DNA of 56,349 nt from a virus: the IMG/VR virus record IMGVR_UViG_3300050821_012381, positions 1 to 56,349 of that record, one strand, 5' to 3'. The position numbers and the translations under genes were made by a program. A model generated the notes under the pieces. The model searched no databases. It was given only the letters and a program-made list of their open reading frames with translations, and was not told where the DNA came from. Below, in pieces: positions 1 through 7,892 of the stretch. Numbering within the stretch: position 1 is the stretch's first letter; the number at the start of each line of letters is the position of its first letter.

Positions 1-455
1 GGCAGTTGGATCTGGGCGAGTCCGGAGGCAATGGCTGCCTCCGACTGCGCGTACCACTGCTCGGTCGGCCAAAGTCCACGGATGGTGGCTAGCGATTTTG
101 GGGCTGACGGGTAGGCCACTGGCCCGACAAAGGCAGCGGCGAACAGACTCGCGATCTGCCCCGCGCGTTGCGCAGCCCATTGTTCGGGTAGCCACGACGC
201 TCGAATCGCCGCCAATACGGTCGGATTGGTCGCTGCGATAGCGACCGGAGGAACGAACGGGGCGGCAAATTGAGCCGCCACGATCGCACCAGTCTGAGCT
301 GCCCATGCTTCGGGCATCCACATGGACCGGATCGCGTCGAAAGCCGCGCCCGACCCAATCGGGTTGGGCGGGATATTGGACTGCGCCGCCGCGTTCGGCG
401 GGGCATGAACGGCTGCCGGCTGCGGAGGCGGCGGGTTGTAGAACCAGCCGGCCAT
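1..455 (-). CDS. Late protein with W-P-E-x-W repeats, main part (crosses the window ends)
   Basis: Starts with ATG at 455 and is still open at base 1. Joined to bases 56349-56322 it ends at a TGA and makes a 160-residue protein, so this entry is the N-terminal 151 residues. The first 35 residues are rich in Pro, Ala and Asn. After that a unit of about 40 residues occurs three times, each with a core like MWMPEAWAAQ, SWLPEQWAAQ and LWPTEQWYAQ followed by an Ala-rich helix. I recognise no family. It lies in the late tail operon between a 162-residue protein and the large internal virion protein, so a virion role is inferred. Confidence 0.65.
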   Translation of the reverse strand, partial: MAGWFYNPPPPQPAAVHAPPNAAAQSNIPPNPIGSGAAFDAIRSMWMPEAWAAQTGAIVAAQFAAPFVPPVAIAATNPTVLAAIRASWLPEQWAAQRAGQIASLFAAAFVGPVAYPSAPKSLATIRGLWPTEQWYAQSEAAIASGLAQIQL

Positions 456-471
456 GCCGTCCCCTCAAAAG

Positions 472-960
472 TTACGCGGTCTCGCGGAAGATCAGACCTG
501 CGTTCCAGTTGCCCAAACTGCCTGGAGCTGCTGGAAAGTGCAGGCCCATGCCGGAGGCTGCACCCGCATTCAGGGTCAGCGTCTCAGCCGGCGTCGGTAC
601 CCAGAGCCAGCCATTCACAATCGAGAAGGCGTCCGGATACAGGATTGTTTTCGCGCCAGCTCCCTCCGCCGAGGCGTTGATCCCAGCCGTGCCCGCGGCG
701 CCCGCCGAACCGCCCGTAATCTGGGAAGCCGGATCCAAAAGCCATTGCTTGGTCGGCGTCTGGGACGTCAGGGTCGGGAATGCCGAGACCTGAGTATTGA
801 TCTGCACGCGCTGCTGCGCCGTGTTGTTCGAGCTCGACTGGCTCGCCCACATGCGCAGAAACTCCAGAGAGGTCGTGGTGCCCACGTTGCAGAAAACCAG
901 CGTTACGGCCTGGTTCGCCAGAGTAATGTTTGCGGCTGGCACCGCGTAAGTTCTCGCCAT
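472..960 (-). CDS. Putative tail or virion surface protein, 162 aa
   Basis: Starts with ATG GCG AGA at 960 and ends 17 bases before the repeat protein. It is rich in Thr, Ala and Gly with short beta-like segments, and has no signal peptide or membrane segment. Composition and position in the late tail block suggest a small virion protein. No family is recognised. Confidence 0.6.
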   Translation of the reverse strand: MARTYAVPAANITLANQAVTLVFCNVGTTTSLEFLRMWASQSSSNNTAQQRVQINTQVSAFPTLTSQTPTKQWLLDPASQITGGSAGAAGTAGINASAEGAGAKTILYPDAFSIVNGWLWVPTPAETLTLNAGAASGMGLHFPAAPGSLGNWNAGLIFRETA

Positions 961-972
961 AAGTAATTGATC

Positions 973-1131
973 CTAATGGGTTTTTTCAGGAGAAAGGTGT
1001 TTCCAAGTCCTACCACTGAGTAATTGCTGCATGCCTCCATAAGACATGCCTACTTCCTTGGCGAGTGCGCGCATGCTGATGCCGCCCGAAGATCTGAGAT
1101 TTTCAAGAATTTCATGGCAGATGGCAGAGTA
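973..1131 (-). pseudogene. Helix-turn-helix fragment downstream of an in-frame TAG
   Basis: Directly after the TAG that ends the 93-residue gene, the same frame stays open for 52 codons. It reads as a helix-turn-helix: one helix, then MRALAKEVGMS, then a recognition segment ending in LSGRTWKHL. There is no ATG, GTG or TTG before the first Met at 1074, which would start only the last 33 residues and leave out the first helix. It may be the end of a gene broken by the amber codon, a read-through extension, or a 33-residue protein. The motif resembles DNA-binding tails of phage HNH or regulatory proteins, which is odd among tail genes. Confidence 0.4.
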
Positions 1132-1413
1132 CTAGGCAAAGCTACGTCCTGTCCACCTACGCCAGCCGTCGACGGTGAAAACACGAATTTTGCCGTTACG
1201 GCGTTCGATCCGAGAAGCCACCGCGCCCGTGGGCGCCCCGTTACGCAGGACCGAAAATGCGTACTCGCCAAAGGGACCTGGCTGCATGTCGTTGCCGAGG
1301 CACCATACCGCTCCCGTCTCATCAAAGATCGTGAGAGCTGGCGGACTCGAGACATAGCTCTCAGTGAGGTGGAACTGCTCCTTGGGGGGGAGCATGTAGG
1401 GTTGGATAATCAC
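1132..1413 (-). CDS. Hypothetical protein, 93 aa, in the tail operon
   Basis: The chosen start is the GTG at 1413, which overlaps the TGA of the upstream 231-residue gene as GTGA; an ATG six codons further in is an alternative. The central part has alternating hydrophobic residues (LTIFDETGAVWCLG) and the end is basic (RRWTGRSFA). No family is recognised. The frame continues past its TAG into a helix-turn-helix segment, so the gene may once have been about 145 residues long. Confidence 0.5.
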   Translation of the reverse strand: MIIQPYMLPPKEQFHLTESYVSSPPALTIFDETGAVWCLGNDMQPGPFGEYAFSVLRNGAPTGAVASRIERRNGKIRVFTVDGWRRWTGRSFA

Positions 1414-2105
1414 ATGCACACCTGTACGTTCATGCCGCCGAGGGAAGTCGGCGGGAAAGGGATCGGTGCGGCGGAAGCCGGCAGAAACACAGCAGCCACT
1501 CCTGTGCGTGAATTGGCCACATCCGTGGTGGCCGTGAATGTCCCGGCTGTGATCGAAGTCGCAGTTGTCTGGATCGCGTACTCCCACAACATGCACATGC
1601 CAGCCGTGGCGTGACTCTCAGAAATCTTCGCCGTGAAGGGTGCCGGTACGTTCCAGCCGAAGGAGTTCGAGGGCTTCGACGCCAACGCGATCACGAGGCA
1701 ATTCGGCACCGTGATGGTGAGTGCTGGATATGGCAGCGTTGCCGCAGATCCACCACCCGCCGTGTTCGTCGTGTGGATGTTGCCCGTGAGGGTCGTGGGC
1801 CCTCCGGTAAAGGCACACATCTGCGAGTAACACTGACCGCTGTTGGTGCTGCGTGTGAGGGTCATGGTCCCCGATTCAGTGCCGTTCGCGATCTTCCAAT
1901 ACAGGTACATGCTGCCGCTGCTGGTACGGTTGACCACGGGTTGAAAGTCCGTGTCCGCCAACGTCGGTGCCGCCTGTCCGATGGGACCTGCGGCGTTAGC
2001 CAAGAAAATTATGTCCCCCGCATTCACCGTTGGATAGGGCACATTCTGCACCTGCACCACATCGGCTTCGACAGAGGCGGCGACGTTGGAGAATGCCCAG
2101 GCCAT
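1410..2105 (-). CDS. Putative beta-sandwich tail protein, 231 aa
   Basis: The ATG at 2105 overlaps the TAA of the upstream fibronectin protein as TAATG. The protein is dominated by Thr, Ser, Ala and Gly beta strands with a central YLYWKIANGTES segment, a layout seen in jelly-roll adhesins of phage tails. The 234-residue protein at 5537-6241 has the same layout (LYWQIAAGG), so the two are probably distant paralogues. The role as a host-surface binding or structural tail protein is inferred. Confidence 0.55.
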   Translation of the reverse strand: MAWAFSNVAASVEADVVQVQNVPYPTVNAGDIIFLANAAGPIGQAAPTLADTDFQPVVNRTSSGSMYLYWKIANGTESGTMTLTRSTNSGQCYSQMCAFTGGPTTLTGNIHTTNTAGGGSAATLPYPALTITVPNCLVIALASKPSNSFGWNVPAPFTAKISESHATAGMCMLWEYAIQTTATSITAGTFTATTDVANSRTGVAAVFLPASAAPIPFPPTSLGGMNVQVCM

Positions 2106-3976
2106 TACCAACTACTCGGACGGGCAGTGTTGAGTAACTTAATTCCAGCTGTCACGCCGTTTACAGCCACATTTCCACCTAGAGCAGCAGAGGCGATGAA
2201 GTCGAGCGCATTGGGGTGAGTGACCGGGTTGAAGTTGTTGCGCGAGGGGCCGACGAAGTTCTGATACATCCAGGTGGCATCGGTTGCGCCCAGGCGATTC
2301 ATCTGGTTCACGATGTGCCACATCGAGCCATCCGCCAGATACCGCTGACCTGTAGGGACGGCGCCTACGGGCTTGTTCTGATTCGGAGCGGGCTGCGGAT
2401 TGTTATCAAAGGTCAAATCCTCTGGCTCCACGATGCGGCTCTGATGCATCTGACCGAAGTAGTTCGTGACCCCAGGCTGAGGCGTGCCTCCGTTGGGAAT
2501 TGCCGCGTTGTAACCGAGGTAGCGATAGTCCGCGGATATGGAGCGGAACTGGCCCCAGCTCGATCCACCCGGATCGGAAGTTGATGTCGCGAGCACTTCG
2601 TTGCAGGTATCAGGGCCGCCTGTCGACCAGCGATTCGCCTTCAACTGCGGAAAGTACAGATCCAGGTTGGTGTTGCCGTCACTACCGTTGGAGACGTAGT
2701 TCAGGTAGTAGCGCAGTTGAGTCGTCGGAAACGACTGCCGGGCAGAGGCAAAGAACCCCGTGGCGCCAAACAACGTGCCCATGGCGGCCGGCTCATTGTA
2801 GCCAGGGACCGCAGGAATTGAGGACTCATCCCAAAAACTGATCTGCAGAAGATTAGGATGCGAGTCGAACTTGGGGCCGTACCATGCTGCACGATTCTTA
2901 TAGAGCTGCATGACGCGCGAATCCCAGTAACGCACGTAGTATCCGAAGCGAACGCTGTTAGGTGTATAGCAATTGGCCCAAATGGCGCCCCACAGGCCAT
3001 TGGTAGCCGGAGAGATCGTGCCGTAGTTGGTCGAATTCCAATATGCAGGAGCGAAGCCCGTCGGAAAATTGGTCGCCGACTGCGACCCACCATTCGGGAA
3101 CGAGCCCGGGATGCCGCCCCAGGCAGAGAAGTCGTGTGAGGCGAATGTGATGCCGAGTGCGGCACACTCGTCGAGCCAGCGCTGCATGAGACGGCCACCG
3201 CGCAGGTTGCCGATCTGAGTTTGGTCGCCGGTCCCCCAGGACCCATCGTATTGGGCATCCCCGCCGACAAGGGCTGGGTTTTCCCAGATGGCCGGATAGC
3301 TGAACTTCTCGATCCCCCGCAGGCCCGGGTATGCTGCTTTGATCTGCTTCGTCAGATTCAACGCCGTCTGCATCGACGTGTTCTGATCGAACGTGATCCG
3401 GAATATGGACGGATCGAATTTGATCTGGCCACCAACCGCTGGCTGCGTGGTCGCGGACGCCGGATTTGAGAACGCGCCGCGCCCCCCGGCTCCATTCGCC
3501 GCCACCGTGTATGTGTACAAGGTGCTGGCCGTCAGTCCCGTGTCCGTGAAGGCGTTCGTGGCTGGAGTGCCTACCGGATTACCGTTGCGGTCCACTGTAT
3601 AGGTGCTGGCGCCCGGTGTCGCCGTCCACACGGTCCCAATCGAGCTCGAACTGAGAGCCGTTGCCACCAGCCCAGTCACTTGAGCGGGGGGTGTCGTCGC
3701 GCTCGCTGGCGCTGACGGCTGGCCGGGGCCGTTGCCATTCACCGCCCGCACGGCATATGAATAGGTCGTTGCGGGCGAAACTGTCGTGTCCGAGAAAGTA
3801 GTCCCCGATGGGGAACTGAACAGCGCGCCATTGCGCAGTAAAATATAGCCCGTCGACCCCGGCACCGCGGTCCATGACAAGTCAATCCGGCCGGCATTCA
3901 CCACCGTCGCCGTCAGCCCAATCACCTGATTGGGCAGCGGCGCGCCTGTTCCTTTCTGCCCCGGAAAACTTGCCAC
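2105..3976 (-). CDS. Tail protein with two fibronectin type III domains and a glycosidase-like C-terminus
   Basis: A 623-residue protein. Residues about 17-95 and 97-180 are two fibronectin type III domains, visible from the paired patterns VIGLTATVV...IDLSWTAVPG...YSYAVRAVNGNG and VTGLVATAL...YTYTVAANGAGG. FnIII domains are common in phage tail and receptor-binding proteins. The remaining 430 residues are rich in Trp, Tyr and Asn, with segments such as WLDECAALGITFASHDFSAWGG and ISFWDESSIPAVPG that resemble a TIM-barrel glycoside hydrolase, but I cannot assign a family or catalytic residues. The likely site is the tail tip, acting on surface glycans. It is coupled to the 231-residue protein downstream. 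Confidence 0.7.
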   Translation of the reverse strand: MASFPGQKGTGAPLPNQVIGLTATVVNAGRIDLSWTAVPGSTGYILLRNGALFSSPSGTTFSDTTVSPATTYSYAVRAVNGNGPGQPSAPASATTPPAQVTGLVATALSSSSIGTVWTATPGASTYTVDRNGNPVGTPATNAFTDTGLTASTLYTYTVAANGAGGRGAFSNPASATTQPAVGGQIKFDPSIFRITFDQNTSMQTALNLTKQIKAAYPGLRGIEKFSYPAIWENPALVGGDAQYDGSWGTGDQTQIGNLRGGRLMQRWLDECAALGITFASHDFSAWGGIPGSFPNGGSQSATNFPTGFAPAYWNSTNYGTISPATNGLWGAIWANCYTPNSVRFGYYVRYWDSRVMQLYKNRAAWYGPKFDSHPNLLQISFWDESSIPAVPGYNEPAAMGTLFGATGFFASARQSFPTTQLRYYLNYVSNGSDGNTNLDLYFPQLKANRWSTGGPDTCNEVLATSTSDPGGSSWGQFRSISADYRYLGYNAAIPNGGTPQPGVTNYFGQMHQSRIVEPEDLTFDNNPQPAPNQNKPVGAVPTGQRYLADGSMWHIVNQMNRLGATDATWMYQNFVGPSRNNFNPVTHPNALDFIASAALGGNVAVNGVTAGIKLLNTARPSSW

Positions 3977-3988
3977 GACCGAGGTTTT

Positions 3989-4240
3989 TTATGCCGGCGT
4001 CAGGGAGTCGCGCCGAACCTCTTCGCTGCCCACCACGGCACCTTCGGGAGTCACGTAGTTCACGACCACGTGTTCAGCCTTCAGCTTCTGGTCGGTCATC
4101 GACTGCAGCGCCTGCTTACCCAGATCGGTATGGGACGTGCTGTGTTTGGGATCATCGATCAGCGTGTGCGGATTCGCAGGCTTGGCGCCTTCTTGGATCA
4201 CGCAATGGCGGCCGTTTGGGGCTTTGAATTTCTGGGTCAT
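3989..4240 (-). CDS. Small hypothetical protein, 83 aa
   Basis: ATG at 4240 overlaps the TGA of the methyltransferase as ATGA. Hydrophilic, without membrane or signal segments; the end (VVNYVTPEGAVVGSEEV) could form a small beta sheet. Function unknown. It belongs to the same translationally coupled string as the methyltransferase and glycosyltransferase. Confidence 0.55.
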   Translation of the reverse strand: MTQKFKAPNGRHCVIQEGAKPANPHTLIDDPKHSTSHTDLGKQALQSMTDQKLKAEHVVVNYVTPEGAVVGSEEVRRDSLTPA

Positions 4241-4803
4241 GTCGCATCACCTCTTTTGGTCACAGTCACGATAAGGTCTTGGGCAAACTCCTTCCAGAAA
4301 GTTGCCGCATGCTGCACATATTGCACTGATCTGTTCAGAAGCTCAGGGTGGAAGTTGTAACCGCCGGCATGGTCGAAGTCGCAGGTGTAGCCCACATCGT
4401 TGTGCTTCCTGTCAGTGTGGGGTGCATTCTTGTTCCGCCACTCCTGATTCAGGTAGTAGTAGCTCATCTCACAGACGGGCGGCCACTGGTGAGTGAAATC
4501 GCCGTAAGCCCGGCCGGATGCCCAGTGCGGGGTGATGATCAGTGCTTTTCCATTGGGAATCAGCACCCGATACATCTCGTTGAACACGTGCACGCGCTGG
4601 GCGGCGGTGAAGTGCTCGAGGACGTGGGAGGCGTGAATTTCCTCCACGCTCGCATCTTCCCAGGGCCACTTCGCGCACAGGTCGGTGACGACATCCACCC
4701 CTTCGAAGGGGCGGCTATCGACTCCGATGAAGCCTGCTTTCTTGTTGGGGCCGCAGCCCAGATCGATTTTGATCAGAGTTTTTTCTTGGAGTTGTGCGTT
4801 CAT
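4237..4803 (-). CDS. Class I SAM-dependent methyltransferase
   Basis: A 188-residue protein with SAM-binding motif I near the N-terminus (IDLGCGPNKKAG), an acidic residue at the end of strand 2 (GVDSRPF), and the hallmark ASHVLEHF followed by a MYRVLIPNGKALIITP strand. This is the methyltransferase 11/type 11-like pattern, often acting on sugars, lipids or small molecules. The start is ATG at 4803; a GTG at 4809 overlaps the upstream TGA and is an alternative. It sits between a glycosyltransferase and a small unknown gene inside the tail operon, so a joint role in modifying a virion or host-surface glycan is inferred. Confidence 0.8.
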   Translation of the reverse strand: MNAQLQEKTLIKIDLGCGPNKKAGFIGVDSRPFEGVDVVTDLCAKWPWEDASVEEIHASHVLEHFTAAQRVHVFNEMYRVLIPNGKALIITPHWASGRAYGDFTHQWPPVCEMSYYYLNQEWRNKNAPHTDRKHNDVGYTCDFDHAGGYNFHPELLNRSVQYVQHAATFWKEFAQDLIVTVTKRGDAT

Positions 4804-4805
4804 AG

Positions 4806-5540
4806 TCACCACGTAAAGTCAGGAATTCCGCCAATTTTACCATCCAAATCGTAATGGCCTACTTTGACTGAGCAGTCGATCGCACAGCGATAGCCGTACT
4901 TCCTGAAATCGGTCCAGGCGTAAAGGTCCTGAGTGCTCACGCCCCCATCAACTTGGGTTTTGAACCACGGCTTTCGAAGGCGCTCATCCTTAAACATCGA
5001 AATCCGGAATAAATTGAAGCCCATCCCGGTGCCGTAGCACTCGACCAGGCCGCCGGCCGGGTCAGGCGCCTGTGGTCTGAAATTCAAAATCGGGTCTTTG
5101 ATATCCCCCCAGATCTGCGCACAGCCTCCCGGACCTTTGGTGAAATACAGGCCGCCGATACAGGCGAACTCTGGATGCTGCTCCATGCGCTCGATGAGTT
5201 TGATCACGCCATCCGGAGGGGCAAGGTTGTCGTGCTCGATGGTCAGCAGGTATTCCCACTGTGCGAGGTCGGCATTGGCGAGGATCTGCTCTATGGCTGA
5301 AGAGTAGGCATCGCCTACTTCCATGCCGAGGGCCGCCAGGCGCACCACGCCATTATTGGGCGGAAATGCGAGCGACCAGTGGGCGAGCGCCACTTTCGTT
5401 GGGATGGAATCGGCCGCCGGCAGCACGACGACGACCCTCTGTCGCTTCCACGAGCCGCCTCGCAGCAAACGAGAACGGGTCTGCTCCAGGTCTTTGTTGT
5501 GCTCACCGGCATGATCCAGTGTGACCAGTTGCGGCTTCAT
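4806..5540 (-). CDS. Putative glycosyltransferase (GT-A-like)
   Basis: A 244-residue protein whose ATG overlaps the upstream TGA as ATGA. It has a Rossmann-like start (RVVVVLPAADSIP), a segment ending in LLTIEHDNLAPPDGV where EHDN fits the metal-binding DxD position of GT-A enzymes, then ACIGGLYFTKG and, near the end, DLYAWTDFRKYGYRCAIDCSVKVGH, typical of family 2-type glycosyltransferases. No membrane anchor is seen. It is followed by a methyltransferase and lies inside the tail gene block. The acceptor could be a phage tail protein or host cell-surface sugar; the sequence does not decide. Confidence 0.65.
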   Translation of the reverse strand: MKPQLVTLDHAGEHNKDLEQTRSRLLRGGSWKRQRVVVVLPAADSIPTKVALAHWSLAFPPNNGVVRLAALGMEVGDAYSSAIEQILANADLAQWEYLLTIEHDNLAPPDGVIKLIERMEQHPEFACIGGLYFTKGPGGCAQIWGDIKDPILNFRPQAPDPAGGLVECYGTGMGFNLFRISMFKDERLRKPWFKTQVDGGVSTQDLYAWTDFRKYGYRCAIDCSVKVGHYDLDGKIGGIPDFTW

Positions 5541-6241
5541 GCGCTCACCCAAGCGATGCTGGCGCCTCCTGCGCCGGTCAATGCCTTGAAACCTATTGTC
5601 ATAGCAGCCCATTCTCCCGTCTGCCCCCACGTCTCTGGGGCGCTCTGGGCGCCACCGCCGGTGATCTCTTTGTAAGCGGTGATGCCCACGGCGTGATTCT
5701 GATTATTTTGCTGTATGTCCAGGGTCGTAAATCCGGAGATTGGATCAACTAGCCCAATGTTCGAATTGCTGTTGATCTGAGGTCCGGCGTAGACGACGAT
5801 AATCAACTCGGCAGACTGCGCAGGCACCCCTGAGGTGATCGTTCCGCTCGTGACTGGGCCTGCTGAACCGGTGAAGGCTGTCACGGCGGAGTCCTGCGGA
5901 CTGCTGGTCTGGTAGCCGGAGAATTCTGCAATCAGTGCATTGATCGCCCAAGCGCCCGAACCAGACGCATTGATCGCGGCTGATGCGCTACCCCCAGCGG
6001 CAATCTGCCAGTACAGTCCCACGCCCGTGGAATAGCCGCCCGACGCAAAACAGGCAAATCCTGATGCAGTGGCGCCCCCTGTCGTCCATCCGGCAGGCGC
6101 CCCCGGTGGTGATGTCGTCGCTGGATTGGACCAATATACCGGGCTGATGAGGAGATTGTTTCCGACAGCTCCAGAATAGGTCGGCGTGAGGTTGGGTACT
6201 CCGTAAGCAATCGCGACAGTGCCTTTATTGACGAATGGCAT
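5537..6241 (-). CDS. Putative beta-sandwich tail protein, 234 aa
   Basis: Starts at ATG 6241, overlapping the upstream stop as TGATG. Low in charge and rich in Gly, Ala, Ser and Thr. The pattern (PAGWTTGG, LYWQIAAGGSAS, ALIAEFSGY, PAQSAELIIVVYAG) matches phage proteins with a jelly-roll fold found near tail fibres. It shares its layout with the 231-residue protein at 1410-2105. A structural or carbohydrate-contacting role in the tail is inferred. Confidence 0.6.
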   Translation of the reverse strand: MPFVNKGTVAIAYGVPNLTPTYSGAVGNNLLISPVYWSNPATTSPPGAPAGWTTGGATASGFACFASGGYSTGVGLYWQIAAGGSASAAINASGSGAWAINALIAEFSGYQTSSPQDSAVTAFTGSAGPVTSGTITSGVPAQSAELIIVVYAGPQINSNSNIGLVDPISGFTTLDIQQNNQNHAVGITAYKEITGGGAQSAPETWGQTGEWAAMTIGFKALTGAGGASIAWVSA

Positions 6242-7599
6242 CAGGTCCTCGAGAAGCCCCAGTCGCCGAAATACACGCTGCTGGCGAACGGCTGACCCGA
6301 TGGCTGAATGTTGAACTTGTACTGATCGTGCCGATGAAATGCCCAGTTGAGACCAGTGGACGATGTGCTCAGACTGACGGGAGTACCGTTGTCAGGCGGG
6401 GCCGGGTTCCCGGTCCACAGAGTGAATGTTCCAATAGCTCCATTCTGGCCACTGGCGTGTACATAGGCCGGAACTGAGATACCTGGGCCGGTCACCCAAC
6501 CCCCATTGTCTACTCGACCGGCATTGCCAAACAAGTCCGTGCTGACTGCGGTCACCGTCAGCGTGCTTCCTGAAATGGAGCCCTGAACGGAGTTGTATCC
6601 CAGTGCGATATCCGCACACGGCACCTTGCGCAGGCTCCACGTGTTCGCCGTGACCGGCACTCCGTAGGAAGTGCTGAACAGATCGACGTTGCCGCCATAG
6701 GAGAACACATCGCCTTCGGTCGTCCGACACGGCGGCGGCCCCATGAGCATCTGCACGGCATTGTTGGTGCCGGGGTTGACCCAGATGAAGAAATACTTGG
6801 CCCACTGGATACAGGTCGTCCACTGGGCTGTGGTCATCACGTTGGTGGTCGGCTGAAAGCCTCCACCGGGATTGAATGAGACCTCGCAACAGCGGCCGGA
6901 TGGGAATGGCGGTGAGCCGTTGGTTGATATCCAGTTGGTCGTGACACCGCTGGAGAGGTCCGTACGGCTGTTGTTCGAATCTCCATTCTGGTACTGGTAG
7001 ATGGCCATGTTGGTGGAGAATGAACCCGTGCCAGCGCCGTTGCGGGTCGCCACCTGGTACCAGTAGCCCGTCGCAGGACTGTCGAAGAAAGGTCGCACCG
7101 CATTGGTCGCCGTGCTGTCCACAAAGAGATTGGCCGTGCAGACCGTAGACCCCAAGGTTTGGCTCACATTGGCCTGATAGGTGCCATTGCCGTTTCCGGA
7201 ACCGGTGAGCTGAGGCGCATTGATGAATGTGCCACTCGGGAGGCCAGAATAACGAACTCCAGGAAGTACCGTGCCGGCAGTCGCGCCGGTCACGGTCAAC
7301 GTGGTGCCAGACTGCGTGACCGTGAAACTGACCGGCTGCACGTTGGTAGCAACCGAGGTGGTCGCTCCAGTCACCGCATCGACGCGCTGTACGTCATAGC
7401 CCGTCGCGCCCGACACATCATCCCACTGGATTCCCAACACTGCGGTTTGCACCGCCGCCTGGTTGCCGATGGCGAGCGCAGGGCCGCCCTGATTGAACAT
7501 GTTCACATTGGCCGGAGCTGCGAGTGTGCCGCCTGAACCAATGGAGAAGACCCCGGCACCGCTGCCGAGGATCTTCCCGCCTGAAAGGATCACACTCAA
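6241..7599 (-). CDS. Putative tail protein, 452 aa
   Basis: A Gly/Ser/Thr-rich protein with a FnIII-like segment (IQWDDVSGATGYDVQRVDAVTG) near residue 55-80 and later beta-rich segments with scattered Cys. The likely start is TTG at 7599, overlapping the upstream TGA as TTGA; GTG at 7593 is an alternative. Neither has an obvious ribosome-binding site, so translation is probably coupled. The function as a tail or adhesin component is inferred from composition and neighbours. Confidence 0.6.
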   Translation of the reverse strand: MSVILSGGKILGSGAGVFSIGSGGTLAAPANVNMFNQGGPALAIGNQAAVQTAVLGIQWDDVSGATGYDVQRVDAVTGATTSVATNVQPVSFTVTQSGTTLTVTGATAGTVLPGVRYSGLPSGTFINAPQLTGSGNGNGTYQANVSQTLGSTVCTANLFVDSTATNAVRPFFDSPATGYWYQVATRNGAGTGSFSTNMAIYQYQNGDSNNSRTDLSSGVTTNWISTNGSPPFPSGRCCEVSFNPGGGFQPTTNVMTTAQWTTCIQWAKYFFIWVNPGTNNAVQMLMGPPPCRTTEGDVFSYGGNVDLFSTSYGVPVTANTWSLRKVPCADIALGYNSVQGSISGSTLTVTAVSTDLFGNAGRVDNGGWVTGPGISVPAYVHASGQNGAIGTFTLWTGNPAPPDNGTPVSLSTSSTGLNWAFHRHDQYKFNIQPSGQPFASSVYFGDWGFSRT

Positions 7600-7868
7600 A
7601 GGAGAGTGGCTCCGATGAGTACGACTTCATCCAACAGGCCAAACGAGTAACCGAAACTAGTCGTCAGGTAGTTTCGGACAGCCGTCTTGAGCGCAAGCTC
7701 AAATGTCGTGCCGGTGATCGTGACGCTCTGATCATGAAGAATCAGAGTCTGGGCACTCACTGCCTGCCCGCTGGCAATGCCCACGACGGTCATTGTGATA
7801 TCAACTTTCGTCTGATCCGTATTTCCTATATCCAACTGCTTGACATATGCGACGCCGAGAATAGCCAT
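7596..7868 (-). CDS. Small virion-associated protein, 90 aa
   Basis: ATG at 7868 is preceded by a purine-rich ribosome-binding site (AAAGGGAAAGGGGAAAC). The protein alternates beta-like segments (KVDITMTVVGIASG, LILHDQSVTITG) and ends in a hydrophobic stretch (LLDEVVLIGATLL). No family is recognised. It lies directly after the repeat fibre gene, and the strong ribosome-binding site suggests high expression. Confidence 0.6.
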   Translation of the reverse strand: MAILGVAYVKQLDIGNTDQTKVDITMTVVGIASGQAVSAQTLILHDQSVTITGTTFELALKTAVRNYLTTSFGYSFGLLDEVVLIGATLL

Positions 7869-7892
7869 GATAGTTTCCCCTTTCCCTTTGTT

